Below, one piece after another: positions 1 through 8,862 of a DNA stretch of 64,000 nt. The position numbers were made by a program, and so were the translations under genes. The notes beneath the pieces are model-generated. The model saw only the letters and a list, made by a program, of their open reading frames with translations. It had not been told where the DNA came from and made no database searches. Location of the stretch: positions 342,035-406,034 of the forward strand of contig JADKAO010000003.1 of NCBI GenBank assembly GCA_016715285.1, written 5' to 3'. The first letter of the stretch is position 1. Each line of letters opens with the position of its first letter. The stretch comes from Actinomycetales bacterium. GTDB taxonomy: Bacteria; Actinomycetota; Actinomycetes; Actinomycetales; Dermatophilaceae.

Positions 1-66
1 GTCGGTGTCGTGGCCGTCCAGAACCAGCACGCCGATCCTCGGGCGCTGACGCACCGTTGCTAGCAT
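1..66 (-). CDS. N-terminal fragment of an unidentified protein, cut by the window edge
   Basis: Reading leftwards from an ATG at 66 there are 22 open codons running off the window, beginning MLATVRQRPRIGVLVLDGHD. A purine-rich CCTGAGGG lies just upstream of the ATG. It would be divergent from the C39-like gene that starts 27 bases away, so the gap would hold both start signals. The fragment is too short to name a family; the hydrophobic IGVLVL stretch followed by DGHD only suggests an enzyme fold beginning with a beta strand. Confidence 0.35.
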   Translation of the reverse strand, partial: MLATVRQRPRIGVLVLDGHDTD

Positions 67-92
67 CCCTCAGGTCCCTGAAAGGCGGCGAG

Positions 93-740
93 ATGACGAC
101 ACCATTCGGCCTTGTCGTCGGGCAGCGCAGCCCGGTTCAAGGCGGCGAGACAACGTGTGGCCCCGCTGCGCTCACGGTCGCCAGGATGCTCGCCGATCCA
201 GTTGTGGCGCAATGGATTATCACTGGAGCGTCAGCCGCTAACGCTTTTGGTGATCTCAGCGGGGACTCGCCATCGGCGCGGTTCACGGCATACGAGCGCC
301 TTGTGCATCGCCGGGTGACGCGCGCTGCCGCGCCCGGTGGGGGGTGGCAGCTTCCGTGGCCGCGCGCGTTAGGCACGCCGCCTTGGGCAGTATGCCGTGA
401 GCTTGAGACGATTGCTGGCGGTCGACGGGTGCGTTATCGCTGGGTCGTGATCCGGGGGAGGTCACGCACTCGCCAGCAGGAGGTGTTGGCCCACTGGGCG
501 CGACACCTCACGCCCGGTCAGCCAGGCGTGCTGTACGTCGGTCACTCATGGTTGCCACGACACATCGTGCTCGCGGTGCCCACGGACGGCGGGACGGTGA
601 TCTACAACCCGGCAACAGGGGGCGTGACTCTCCTTGATCTCACGGACGGCAGCGTGTCGTGGATGGCCGGGTCAGGGTGGCCGATTGCCTGGTTTGCGGT
701 GGCTGCCGTCGGAGCCACGCCCAGTCACACCACGGTTTAG
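93..740 (+). CDS. C39-like cysteine peptidase-type protein of a WXG cluster
   Basis: The 215-residue protein has the layout of papain-like C39 peptidases: GETTCGPAAL near the N-terminus (Cys about 22), a His in RHIVLAV (about 157) and an Asn in VIYNPATG (about 172), giving a plausible Cys-His-Asn triad. I chose the ATG at 93 because AAAGGCGG sits a few bases upstream; an ATG at 57 in the same frame is possible but lacks such a site. There is no signal peptide, so it is probably cytoplasmic or exported with its neighbours. Similar folds occur as bacteriocin-processing peptidases and as ESX-linked effectors. The call rests on motif layout, and activity is not shown. Confidence 0.55.
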   Translation: MTTPFGLVVGQRSPVQGGETTCGPAALTVARMLADPVVAQWIITGASAANAFGDLSGDSPSARFTAYERLVHRRVTRAAAPGGGWQLPWPRALGTPPWAVCRELETIAGGRRVRYRWVVIRGRSRTRQQEVLAHWARHLTPGQPGVLYVGHSWLPRHIVLAVPTDGGTVIYNPATGGVTLLDLTDGSVSWMAGSGWPIAWFAVAAVGATPSHTTV

Positions 741-1237
741 CGCTGATCCGGCAGCTCAGTCGGTGGCTCATCTGCCGGTGCAGCCGTTGCCTCTGCGACC
801 AAGGTGGCGTAACCCCGGTTGGCGCGTCGGGCTTCGGCAACACAGAGTGCGGCCGCGCCCAGCGGAAGGAGCACGATGACCCGCTGGGGCCAGGAGCCCT
901 GCGCGAAGCCCAGCGTCGCCACCGCAGTCACGACGAGCCCGCCCACGACCAGGAGGGTCGCGGCAACCCGCGAGATCGCGCGATCCCGGGTCGGTTTCGT
1001 CGCGGCGAGGAACGCGCCCCCGGTCATCAAGGCAAAGGACAACAGAGCGCCCCCGACGCCGGTCAAGACAAAGCAGGCAGCAGTCGCTTTGTCCCGATCG
1101 GCCGGCTTGGCCGTCAGCGTGAGCGCAAAGACACCGGCGGCGAGGAAGACGACGGCCGCAAGGAGCACCACCGAGACCGTGACCCACCCCGCCGTACTTG
1201 GTTGACGGTGAGGCGCCCCTGCGCGGTTGTGTGCCAT
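737..1237 (-). CDS. Four-helix membrane protein, function unknown
   Basis: A 166-residue protein with four clear hydrophobic segments (about 18-42, 50-78, 88-112 and 118-136) and a polar Ala/Pro-rich C-terminal tail. It converges on the C39-like gene, the two stops overlapping by four bases. No catalytic motif is visible and I do not recognise the family. Its position beside WXG-type genes makes a membrane accessory of that cluster possible, but only its location suggests this. Confidence 0.6.
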   Translation of the reverse strand: MAHNRAGAPHRQPSTAGWVTVSVVLLAAVVFLAAGVFALTLTAKPADRDKATAACFVLTGVGGALLSFALMTGGAFLAATKPTRDRAISRVAATLLVVGGLVVTAVATLGFAQGSWPQRVIVLLPLGAAALCVAEARRANRGYATLVAEATAAPADEPPTELPDQR

Positions 1238-1387
1238 GGGCCCATCTAACAGCGAAGTGTCATCAGGCGACGACGCTAGCTTCGGTGCGTCCGCAGCTGG
1301 TCAAGCGCGCGTCGGGTGAGGTTGGATCCAGAGGTGGATCGGCGGCGATAGGGTGCGGAAGCCAACATCCGATCTCAGGGGGATCAC

Positions 1388-1729
1388 ATGGTCGATTTTC
1401 GAGTACAAGAACAGGGGCTGCGGGATTTCGCGACGCAGCTTGAAGTGCTGGAGGCCGCCTCACGCAGGGCCGTGGCCTACACCGACCACACCAACATGAG
1501 TGCCCAGTCCATGTCTGGCTCGGTGCTTCAACGGGTGGTAGAGGCCTGCCACGCCGTTCAACCGACGCTGTCTAGCGTCTTTGAGCGGCTCTACGACCTG
1601 TCTGGACGGGGCGCTGACGAGATCCGCCGATCGGCGACGTACTACGAGAAAGCCACCGACCAAGCGGCTGCCGAGTACGAGCGGCAACAGATGGCGCCTC
1701 AGCCGATCCGGCAGGGGGGACCCCGATGA
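1388..1729 (+). CDS. EspC/WXG100-like small helical protein
   Basis: A 113-residue, mostly helical protein without signal peptide or membrane segment, of the size and character of EspC-type (DUF2580-like) ESX substrates. The C-terminal helix is rich in Tyr and acidic residues (RSATYYEKATDQAAAEYE) but has no exact YxxxD/E signal, unlike two relatives later in the window. AGGGGGA precedes the ATG at good spacing. The stop overlaps the ATG of the next gene (ATGA at 1726), so translation is coupled and the two products probably act as partners. Confidence 0.6.
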   Translation: MVDFRVQEQGLRDFATQLEVLEAASRRAVAYTDHTNMSAQSMSGSVLQRVVEACHAVQPTLSSVFERLYDLSGRGADEIRRSATYYEKATDQAAAEYERQQMAPQPIRQGGPR

Positions 1730-2448
1730 ACGATCCCAGCACCCTGCTCGTCACCCCTGTGGCTCAAGAAATTGTGCCGGACTTCATCGACCGGGTCCTG
1801 CGCGCCCCGGACTGGCTGTCACCGAGCCACTGGCTCTTTTGGATCGTCGAACAGCTCGGCGGCGCCAACCTGTCGGCTGACATGGCGAAGTTCGCAGCGG
1901 GTGACTGGAGCGTCGTCGGGCGCGCCTCAGACGCGCTGACTCACCTCGGCAACTTCACCACGGCCGCCGCTAACGGCATCCGGGAAGATGCCCGCCCGCT
2001 TGACGCAGCCTGGGACGGGTATGCCGCGGACGCCGCCCAGAGCTACTTCGCTCACCTTGCGACGGTCTTGGGTGAGATGGAGAAGGAGCTTGACCGCATG
2101 TCTGCAGACTTGCGCGAGACGGCCTTCGGGATCAAGTCCGTGTGCGAGGCGATCGCGAGCAGCATCGAAGCGCTCTACGACGTCGTCATTGCACTCAACG
2201 TCGAGGCCGCCTGCGCGATCGCTGGCGCCGAAACGGTCGTCATCAGCCTCATTTGTGGCGGCATCGGGCTGATCACTGCCGCCGAAGGAGTCCGGTTGGT
2301 CCTGGCAATCGGTGAGGGCTGGGGCAAGGCGATGCTTTTGGCCGACGCTATCGGCGGGATCATCGCAGCCAGCCTGGGGACGCTGCAGAGTCTCCATGCA
2401 GTCCGGATGCCGGGCAGCTACGTCAACGAAGGAATCCCAGCCTCATGA
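1726..2448 (+). CDS. WXG-domain protein with C-terminal membrane helices
   Basis: 240 residues. Residues about 60-150 form a long helical hairpin with a W-D-G turn (LDAAWDGYAADAAQSYF, Trp about 96), the signature of WXG100 proteins. Residues about 165-225 are hydrophobic, with one or two membrane segments. It is coupled by four-base overlaps to the EspC-like gene before it and the small gene after it. WXG proteins usually form helical dimers with a partner and are exported by EccC-driven type VII systems; no EccC-type gene is visible here, so the machinery must lie elsewhere. An inserted effector or a channel-like role is possible. Confidence 0.6.
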   Translation: MNDPSTLLVTPVAQEIVPDFIDRVLRAPDWLSPSHWLFWIVEQLGGANLSADMAKFAAGDWSVVGRASDALTHLGNFTTAAANGIREDARPLDAAWDGYAADAAQSYFAHLATVLGEMEKELDRMSADLRETAFGIKSVCEAIASSIEALYDVVIALNVEAACAIAGAETVVISLICGGIGLITAAEGVRLVLAIGEGWGKAMLLADAIGGIIAASLGTLQSLHAVRMPGSYVNEGIPAS

Positions 2449-2807
2449 CCGCAGACTCGACCGACCAGCCGGCGCCCCTGTTGCCGACCTTCGCCAACAA
2501 CCCGGGGGCGGATTACCGGCTGCGGCGCTCGCTCGGGCGATTGCGGGACCAGACCTCCAACGAGTCTTTGCGCCGCAAGATCAACGACGTGTTAGAGGGC
2601 AGGTCGACCCTGCGCGCACTGTCTGATGACCCGGAGTTCCAGGAGTTCACGAGGCCTCGAGCGCAGCGCACCTTCTCGGTCTGGAGCCGCATGGACCAAG
2701 CCGACAAGGACAAGCTCGTCGAAGAAGCACAGGCCCAACACGAAGCGCGACTTGCGCGTGCCAAAGCAGCTGGCTCGCGCGACGCATACTTCGACGACAA
2801 CGAATAG
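2445..2807 (+). CDS. Small charged cytoplasmic protein, third gene of the WXG operon
   Basis: 120 residues, highly charged, predicted helical (about 25-60 and 80-115), no membrane segment. It overlaps the WXG gene by four bases and ends 23 bases before the convergent valS stop. I do not recognise a family. Its size and place suggest a dedicated chaperone or immunity-type partner for the WXG protein, inferred only from operon position. Confidence 0.5.
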   Translation: MTADSTDQPAPLLPTFANNPGADYRLRRSLGRLRDQTSNESLRRKINDVLEGRSTLRALSDDPEFQEFTRPRAQRTFSVWSRMDQADKDKLVEEAQAQHEARLARAKAAGSRDAYFDDNE

Positions 2808-2830
2808 GTGGCAGGGCGGGGAGAGCCCCG

Positions 2831-5446
2831 TTAGCGAGGTGTTTTCTCCACCGGGACGAGGGTCGCGTCCCGGACCTCGATTGCCTCGGAGACGGCATAC
2901 GTGAGGATGCCGATGCGTCCGGTCGCGCGGAGGTCACCTTCTGCAGCCCGCACCGCATCGAGAACCGACGCCGGGCCCGCGAGGGTCATCGACGGGATTT
3001 CGGCGCGCATGCCGACCTTGGCTTCGGACTTGGTCTTGCGGACTGCGGCGAGGGCCTGACCCACTCCTGCCAGGAGCCCGGTGTTACCCGAGGGCCCCTC
3101 CGTGAGGGCATCGCCCGGCGACGGCCACGGTTGACGATGCACCGAGCCGGACTTCCACCACGACCACACCTCTTCGGTGACATAGGGCAGGATCGGCGCA
3201 AAGAGCCGCAGGAGCACATCGAGCGCGATCCGCAGCGCTGCGCGAGCCGATGCCGCAGGCGCCTCGCCCTGCCCACCGTAGGCCCGGTCCTTGACGAGTT
3301 CGAGGTAGTCGTCGCAGAACGTCCAGAAGAATGACTCGGTGAGCTCAAGCGAGCGGGTGTAGTCCCACCCCTCGAAACCCGTTGTCGCAGAACGCACCAC
3401 GTCAGCAAGTGCAGCGAGCATCGACAGGTCGAGCGGCTCCGTGACAGAAGCCGCGAGGTCACCCTCAACCTCGCCAAACGAGAGCGCGAACTTGCTCGCG
3501 TTGAGGATCTTGATGGCGAGCCGCCGACCGACCTTGATCTGACCGGGGTCAAAGGCAGCATCCGTGCCGAGCCGTCCGGAGGCTGCCCAATAGCGCACCG
3601 CGTCAGCCGAATGCTCGATGACGAGCGCCTCGGGCGTCACGACATTGCCCTTGGACTTGCTCATCTTCTTGCGGTCGGGGTCGAGGATCCACCCCGAAAT
3701 CGCGGCATTGGTCCACGGCACCGAGCCGTGCTCGTGGTGCGCGCGAACGATGGTCGCAAAAAGCCACGTGCGGATGATGTCGTGCGCCTGCGGACGGACA
3801 TCCATGGGGAAGATCGCCCCAAAGAGCTCTGGGTCGCCGCGCCAGCCGCCAGCAATCTGCGGGGAGAGTGATGACGTCGCCCACGTGTCCATGACATCGG
3901 GATCGCCGACGAAACCACCCGGCATACCGCGCTGCGCCTCATCGAATCCTGCCGGTGCCTGGGCAGCCGGGTCGACCGGTAGCTGGTCCTCAGCGGGCAC
4001 GAGCGGGTGCGCGTAGTCGGGTTCGCCGTCGGCGTCGAGGGGGTACCACACCGGGATCGGCACACCGAAGAACCGCTGCCGGGAGACCAACCAATCGCCA
4101 TTGAGGCCCTGGACCCAGTTCTCGTAGCGCGCCCGCATGAAGCCCGGGTGGAAGTCGATCTCGCGACCGCGCTCGACCAGTGCCGCATTGAGGTCGGAGT
4201 CACGGCCGCCATTGCGGATGTACCACTGACGCGAGGTCACGATCTCCAGGGGCTTCTCGCCGCGCTCATAGAAGTTGGCCTTGCGCTGGGTGGGGGTGGG
4301 TTCGCCGTCGAGGTCGCCGGACTCCCGCAGGGCGCTCACGATCGCTTCGCGGGCAGCGTATGCCGTTGCGCCGGTGAGTTTCGCGGCATACAGGTCGGCG
4401 CCCTCACCGCGGAGCCACTCAGGCGTCTCGCGCTGGAGGCGACCCGTGCGGGTGATGATCGAGCGCATCGGCAACTGCAACTCACGCCACCAGATGACGT
4501 CGGTGAGGTCACCGAAGGTGCAGCACATCGCGATGCCAGCGCCCTTGTCGGGCTCGGCGGCGGGGTGGGGGAGGACGGGCAGCTCGACGCCGAAAAGGGG
4601 CGAGCGCACGGTCGTGCCAAAGAGCGGCTGATAGCGCTCGTCGTCCGGGTGCGCGATCAGGGCCACACACGCGGGGATGAGCTCGGGGCGGGTGGTCTCG
4701 ATGAAGATCGGGCCGCCTGCGCCATGGAAGGCCACCCGGTGATAGGCACCCGGGTAGTCGCGGGCTTCGAGTTCGGCCTGGGCCACAGCCGTCTGGAAGG
4801 TGACATCCCAGAGCCCGGGAGCCTCGGCCGAATAGGCCTCTCCCCGAGCAAGATTGCGCAGGAACGCTTGCTGCGCAGTCGCCCGAGAGTGCTCATCGAT
4901 GGTGCGATAGGAGATGTCCCAGTCGAGCGAAAAACCCATCCGACGGAAGAGTGCCTCAAACGCCTGCTCGTCCATCACGGTCAGCTCGTCGCACAACTCG
5001 ATGAAGTTCTGCCGGCTGATCGGCACTTCGTCAGCAGCCTTGGTCGAGGTGCGATTGCCGTTGAACGGCGGCACAAACGACGGGTCGTAGTGCAGCGCTG
5101 CGTCGCCGCGCACACCGTAGTAGTTCTGGACCCGCTTCTCGGTCGGCAGCCCGTTGTCGTCCCAGCCGATCGGGTAGAAAACCTCGAGGCCCGCCATCCG
5201 CTTGTATCGAGCCATGCAGTCGGTGTGCGTGTAGGAGAACACGTGCCCCATGTGCAGCGAGCCCGATGCGGTCGGCGGGGGAGTGTCGATCGAGAAGATC
5301 TGGCTGCGAGGGCCGGCGAGGGCGCGCTCACGGTCAAACCGGTAGGTGCCTTCGGCCTGCCATACCTGTCCCCACTTCTCTTCGAGGCCATCGAGCGTCG
5401 GACGCTCAGGGATCGAAGTGGGACGTGCGGCAGGCGTGCTAGTCAT
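2831..5446 (-). CDS. valS: Valine--tRNA ligase
   Basis: Class I aminoacyl-tRNA synthetase charging tRNA-Val. The HIGH motif appears as GSLHMGH (about 62-68) and the second signature as KKMSKSKGN (about 593); between them lies the editing domain. At 871 residues it is the shorter actinobacterial form, ending without the long C-terminal coiled-coil arm of E. coli ValS. An ATG lies three codons upstream (5455), but GGGAAG directly abuts that codon and is 8-9 bases from the ATG at 5446, so 5446 is preferred. A 489-codon frame on the other strand is a shadow of its codon use. Confidence 0.95.
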   Translation of the reverse strand: MTSTPAARPTSIPERPTLDGLEEKWGQVWQAEGTYRFDRERALAGPRSQIFSIDTPPPTASGSLHMGHVFSYTHTDCMARYKRMAGLEVFYPIGWDDNGLPTEKRVQNYYGVRGDAALHYDPSFVPPFNGNRTSTKAADEVPISRQNFIELCDELTVMDEQAFEALFRRMGFSLDWDISYRTIDEHSRATAQQAFLRNLARGEAYSAEAPGLWDVTFQTAVAQAELEARDYPGAYHRVAFHGAGGPIFIETTRPELIPACVALIAHPDDERYQPLFGTTVRSPLFGVELPVLPHPAAEPDKGAGIAMCCTFGDLTDVIWWRELQLPMRSIITRTGRLQRETPEWLRGEGADLYAAKLTGATAYAAREAIVSALRESGDLDGEPTPTQRKANFYERGEKPLEIVTSRQWYIRNGGRDSDLNAALVERGREIDFHPGFMRARYENWVQGLNGDWLVSRQRFFGVPIPVWYPLDADGEPDYAHPLVPAEDQLPVDPAAQAPAGFDEAQRGMPGGFVGDPDVMDTWATSSLSPQIAGGWRGDPELFGAIFPMDVRPQAHDIIRTWLFATIVRAHHEHGSVPWTNAAISGWILDPDRKKMSKSKGNVVTPEALVIEHSADAVRYWAASGRLGTDAAFDPGQIKVGRRLAIKILNASKFALSFGEVEGDLAASVTEPLDLSMLAALADVVRSATTGFEGWDYTRSLELTESFFWTFCDDYLELVKDRAYGGQGEAPAASARAALRIALDVLLRLFAPILPYVTEEVWSWWKSGSVHRQPWPSPGDALTEGPSGNTGLLAGVGQALAAVRKTKSEAKVGMRAEIPSMTLAGPASVLDAVRAAEGDLRATGRIGILTYAVSEAIEVRDATLVPVEKTPR

Positions 5447-5521
5447 GCCGAGCATCTTCCCAGAAGCGCGACCTGAGCCTGAACATGTTTAGCGCGGGCC
5501 CGAGGGGTGAACTGCGAGCGT

Positions 5522-6997
5522 TCAGGATCCGCCGCGGATCGTGCGCTCGAGGTAGCTATCTGGCCTCCTCGGGAAGAGCGCCACCCAGACGCAGAAGACG
5601 AAGGTCACACCCAAAGTGGCCCACGTGACAAACAGCGCGGCAGTCTCCGCCGCGCTGGCACCCGAGGCGCTATGGACGATCCATCCCATGACGCGACCCA
5701 AGAGGAGCGCGAACAAGCCGCCTAGCAGCATGACTGGCCAGAGGTTGATCAGACGCGTCAACCGGCTCATCTGCGGCCCCGCCTCGGCTTCGAACCGCGC
5801 CCGTACGACAGGAGCATCATCCTGTGGTCCAGCAGCTGCGATGAGGCGCTGCTCGATCGCCTCGTGGCGATGCTCGTCGCGGCGCAACTTCGCCCGCGGA
5901 TAGGCAATCGCCACCACCAGAGCAAAGCCGGCCACTAGGCCGACGATCCCGAGGTCACTCAACACGCCGCGGCCAGGTTGGCGGGCGTGGTTGGTCGCCA
6001 TCTCCGACACGGCCACACTGATCGGCAGGACGAGCACGAACTGCCACCAGCCGCCCACCGGCCCGAAAGCAGCGGCGAGAGCCAACGGCATACCCCACCG
6101 GCCGTCGCGCCACGAGGTCTGATCGGAGGGCGGCGCCGCGGGAGCCTTGCGAACAACGAGCGGCGCGATGCTGTCCTTCTTCTCGAATCCCACCCGGGGG
6201 TCATCCTCATCAGCGAGCACAGTGACCTCGACCGGGCGACCCGATCGGACTCCGCAGGCTTCGGCAAACGCCCGTGCTCGCCGTGGCCCGACCAGCCATA
6301 TCGACGCCAACGTGGCGAGGTAGGCCAGAGCGATCGCCACCCACACCAGTGGCACCAAGACAATGAACACACCGAGATAAACGCGAATCGAGATCGCTGT
6401 TTTCGAACTTGGACGCCACACCGCGACCAGCCACGAGGCCAGGTCGATCCACACGCGTAGCCACCAGGCGGTCACGAAGAGGGCCGGCGTTGCCGCCGCC
6501 GCGCCGGAGCGCACATCCCGGGCAGCGAGACGGGCGATCTCCGCCTCCTGGAAGGCGGCCCCCGTGTCCGCCAGCGCGAGCGAGCTGGGAGGGGGGACGA
6601 CGGCATACCGGTGTCTCATGGCATCGACCACGAGTGGGCGGTCGCCCATGCCTGGAGCTTGATACCACGCGGGTGCCTTCGCGGGGTCGAGTACACCAGC
6701 CTCGGTCGCCACCAGGGTCAACGTGCGCACCCGATTGAGAGACACGGGCGTGGCGCGGCCGGTGCGCTCGGCGAGGGCAAGGGCTCGATGAGCGGCATAC
6801 ACGGAGAGGACCACGATGAGGCACCCGGCCGCGAGGCCCCACCACGGCAGCCAGTCGCCCAGCGAAAAGGACACGGCATGGGTGCGCATCCGCAGCAGCA
6901 CCATCACCACGACCGGGACCCCCGCGGCGGCGATGGTGATGAGGACGCTGTGCAGAATCCAGACCAGCGCCGCGCGCACCATCCCTAGCAGTGACAT
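5522..6997 (-). CDS. Polytopic membrane protein, function unknown
   Basis: 491 residues with about eight hydrophobic segments: two near the N-terminus (about 8-35, 46-66), two around 170-235, then pairs around 300-370 and 420-480. A stretch before the second pair (FQEAEIARLAARDVR) sits where an M48-type peptidase would carry HExxH, but has no His pair, so no activity can be claimed. It is 66 bases upstream of valS on the same strand and divergent from the acyltransferase at 7095. I do not recognise the family. Confidence 0.6.
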   Translation of the reverse strand: MSLLGMVRAALVWILHSVLITIAAAGVPVVVMVLLRMRTHAVSFSLGDWLPWWGLAAGCLIVVLSVYAAHRALALAERTGRATPVSLNRVRTLTLVATEAGVLDPAKAPAWYQAPGMGDRPLVVDAMRHRYAVVPPPSSLALADTGAAFQEAEIARLAARDVRSGAAAATPALFVTAWWLRVWIDLASWLVAVWRPSSKTAISIRVYLGVFIVLVPLVWVAIALAYLATLASIWLVGPRRARAFAEACGVRSGRPVEVTVLADEDDPRVGFEKKDSIAPLVVRKAPAAPPSDQTSWRDGRWGMPLALAAAFGPVGGWWQFVLVLPISVAVSEMATNHARQPGRGVLSDLGIVGLVAGFALVVAIAYPRAKLRRDEHRHEAIEQRLIAAAGPQDDAPVVRARFEAEAGPQMSRLTRLINLWPVMLLGGLFALLLGRVMGWIVHSASGASAAETAALFVTWATLGVTFVFCVWVALFPRRPDSYLERTIRGGS

Positions 6998-7094
6998 GCC
7001 CGTTCCCCTCCCGAGGATTCCCAGGACGCTCCCGAGACTTGGTGAGCCTTTTTGAGACAGCGTGAGTATGCCGTCTGCCGCCTAAGGTGGGTGC

Positions 7095-7922
7095 GTGGAT
7101 CTCGTCTATTGGCCGGTCATCGGGCTCGCGCGCACCGTGTTCTTCGCGCAGGGCCTGCGCTTCACCGTGACCGGGACCGAGCACGTGCCCCGAAAGGGTG
7201 GGGCCGTCATGGCGATCAACCACACGGGGTACCTCGATTTTACGTATGCCGGGTACGCGGCACTCCCAGCACGACGCCTCGTGCGCTTTATGGCCAAGGA
7301 GTCAGTTTTTGCACATCCCGTGAGCGGTCCGGTGATGCGGGGGATGAAGCACATTCCGGTCGACCGGACGGCTGGCGCTGCGGCCTACCGAAAGGCCGTT
7401 GATGCCCTGCGCGGTGGCGAGATCGTCGGGGTCTATCCCGAGGCGACGATTTCGCGGTCCTTTGAACTCAAGGAGTTCAAGCCCGGGGCTGCGCGGATGG
7501 CGCAGGAGGCTGAGGTGCCTATCTTGCCGACTGTCATCCTGGGTGCCCAGCGGGTCTGGACCAAGGGCCAACCCAAGAACATGGGGCGGTCCAATACCCC
7601 GATCTACATCTCCGTTGGCGAACCTATGACTGTGACGCCCCACGAAGACCCGGTCGAGGCGACTGCTCGGCTCAAGGCGGCCATGGCGGCGCAGCTAGAT
7701 GCCCTATGGGCGGCATACCCGCCGATCCCGGAGAGCGAAGCGCATTTCATCCCGGCTGTGCGTGGAGGGAAGGCGCCGACGCAAGAAGAAGCCGACGTCA
7801 TCCACCGAGCCGACGCCGAGAAGCGCCGTGAAGCCGCGCGGGTCAAGGCCGAGCAAGCAGCGCAGGCAGCCCAAACAGCTCAGTCAGGACAGCCGCTCAA
7901 AAAGAAGCGGTTCCGTGGCTAG
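7095..7922 (+). CDS. Lysophospholipid acyltransferase, PlsC family
   Basis: Transfers an acyl chain to lysophosphatidic acid or a related lysolipid at the inner membrane face. The family's NHx4D motif is NHTGYLD (about 42-48) and the later substrate motif reads VGVYPEATIS (about 110-119). The 275-residue protein ends in an Ala/Gln/Lys-rich tail (KAEQAAQAAQTAQ). Start is GTG 7095; a TAAGGT box at 7083-7088 leaves six bases before it, consistent with a leaderless mRNA. The last codons overlap the start of the next gene by eight bases. Which lysolipid is used cannot be read from the sequence. Confidence 0.85.
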   Translation: MDLVYWPVIGLARTVFFAQGLRFTVTGTEHVPRKGGAVMAINHTGYLDFTYAGYAALPARRLVRFMAKESVFAHPVSGPVMRGMKHIPVDRTAGAAAYRKAVDALRGGEIVGVYPEATISRSFELKEFKPGAARMAQEAEVPILPTVILGAQRVWTKGQPKNMGRSNTPIYISVGEPMTVTPHEDPVEATARLKAAMAAQLDALWAAYPPIPESEAHFIPAVRGGKAPTQEEADVIHRADAEKRREAARVKAEQAAQAAQTAQSGQPLKKKRFRG

Positions 7923-8697
7923 GCAACAACGCGAACCCCAGGGACCGCCGCCTCCTCCAGCAGTCCAGAAGCTCCGGATCCGCTACGCCAAGCGCGGTCG
8001 GTTGCGGTTTTCGTCGACGCGGGATTTCCAGCGGGCGCTGGAGCGGGCACTGCGGCGCGCGCAGATGCCGATCGCGTTCTCAGCGGGCTTCCATCCGCAC
8101 CCCAAGATCTCCTACGCCAATGCAGCCTCGACAGGCACCGCGAGCGAGGCCGAGTACGTCGAAGTCTCGCTGACAGAGCGGCGCGACCCCGACGTGGTGC
8201 GGGCGCTGCTCGACGAGGCGTTGCCCGTGGGCCTGGACGTCGTGACCGTAGTCGAGGCGCCGACAGGAGCGCTCGCCGATCTCCTCCAGGCCAGCGATTG
8301 GGTGGTCGCGTTCCGAGGGTTGCAGCCGGCCGCCCTCCACGACGCGGTCGCCCGGTTCCTCGCCGAAGACGGCGTCGACGTCACCCGCATGCTCAAGACC
8401 GGCCCGCGGACTTTTGATACCCGAAGTGCCGTGGTGACGGCATACGTCACTGACCGAGACTCGCAGCCGGACCTAGCCGCGCTCGTGCTAGGTGAATGTG
8501 CGATACTCCGGATGGTCGTTCGGCACACCACACCCGCCGTACGCCCCGACGACATTCTCACCGCGCTGCGTGCAGTCGCCGGTCTGGAGCCGCCGACACC
8601 ACCCCTGGTGATCCGGCTGGCCCAAGGCCCGCTGCGAGGCGACAGCACGACTGTGGCCGATCCGTTGGCCGTGGCCGAGGAAACCGTCGGCGACTGA
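7915..8697 (+). CDS. TIGR03936-type (DUF2344) radical SAM-associated protein
   Basis: 260 residues; the core begins LRIRYAKRGRLRFSSTRDF and continues with FSAGFHPHPKISYANAA, the recognisable start of the DUF2344/TIGR03936 family, which normally follows or is fused to a B12-binding radical SAM protein (TIGR03960). Here the upstream neighbour is the acyltransferase instead, and no radical SAM CxxxCxxC gene is seen in the window. Start GTG 7915 overlaps the end of the acyltransferase gene. The downstream neighbour is rne, the usual arrangement in Actinobacteria. Role unknown; a tRNA or rRNA modification link is only a common guess. Confidence 0.85.
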   Translation: MARQQREPQGPPPPPAVQKLRIRYAKRGRLRFSSTRDFQRALERALRRAQMPIAFSAGFHPHPKISYANAASTGTASEAEYVEVSLTERRDPDVVRALLDEALPVGLDVVTVVEAPTGALADLLQASDWVVAFRGLQPAALHDAVARFLAEDGVDVTRMLKTGPRTFDTRSAVVTAYVTDRDSQPDLAALVLGECAILRMVVRHTTPAVRPDDILTALRAVAGLEPPTPPLVIRLAQGPLRGDSTTVADPLAVAEETVGD

Positions 8698-8862
8698 CGC
8701 AAGGGCCGCGCACCCCGCGCGAACTGTGCTGGTCGTAGCGAAACGACTTCCGTCGTGCCGTGTCCGCGGCGACGACGACGCTGACCGCGCGCCGCGCGGT
8801 GACGAGGGGCCGCAGGCTCCGCAGGTGTGGGCGTCGCCGCGTGGGTGACGAGAGGACGCCAC

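Noticed and set aside
4007..5476. 489-codon open frame opposite valS
   Set aside because: Mirror of a highly biased GC-rich gene; Arg/Val/Gly-rich with no recognisable motif, and valS on the other strand is certain.
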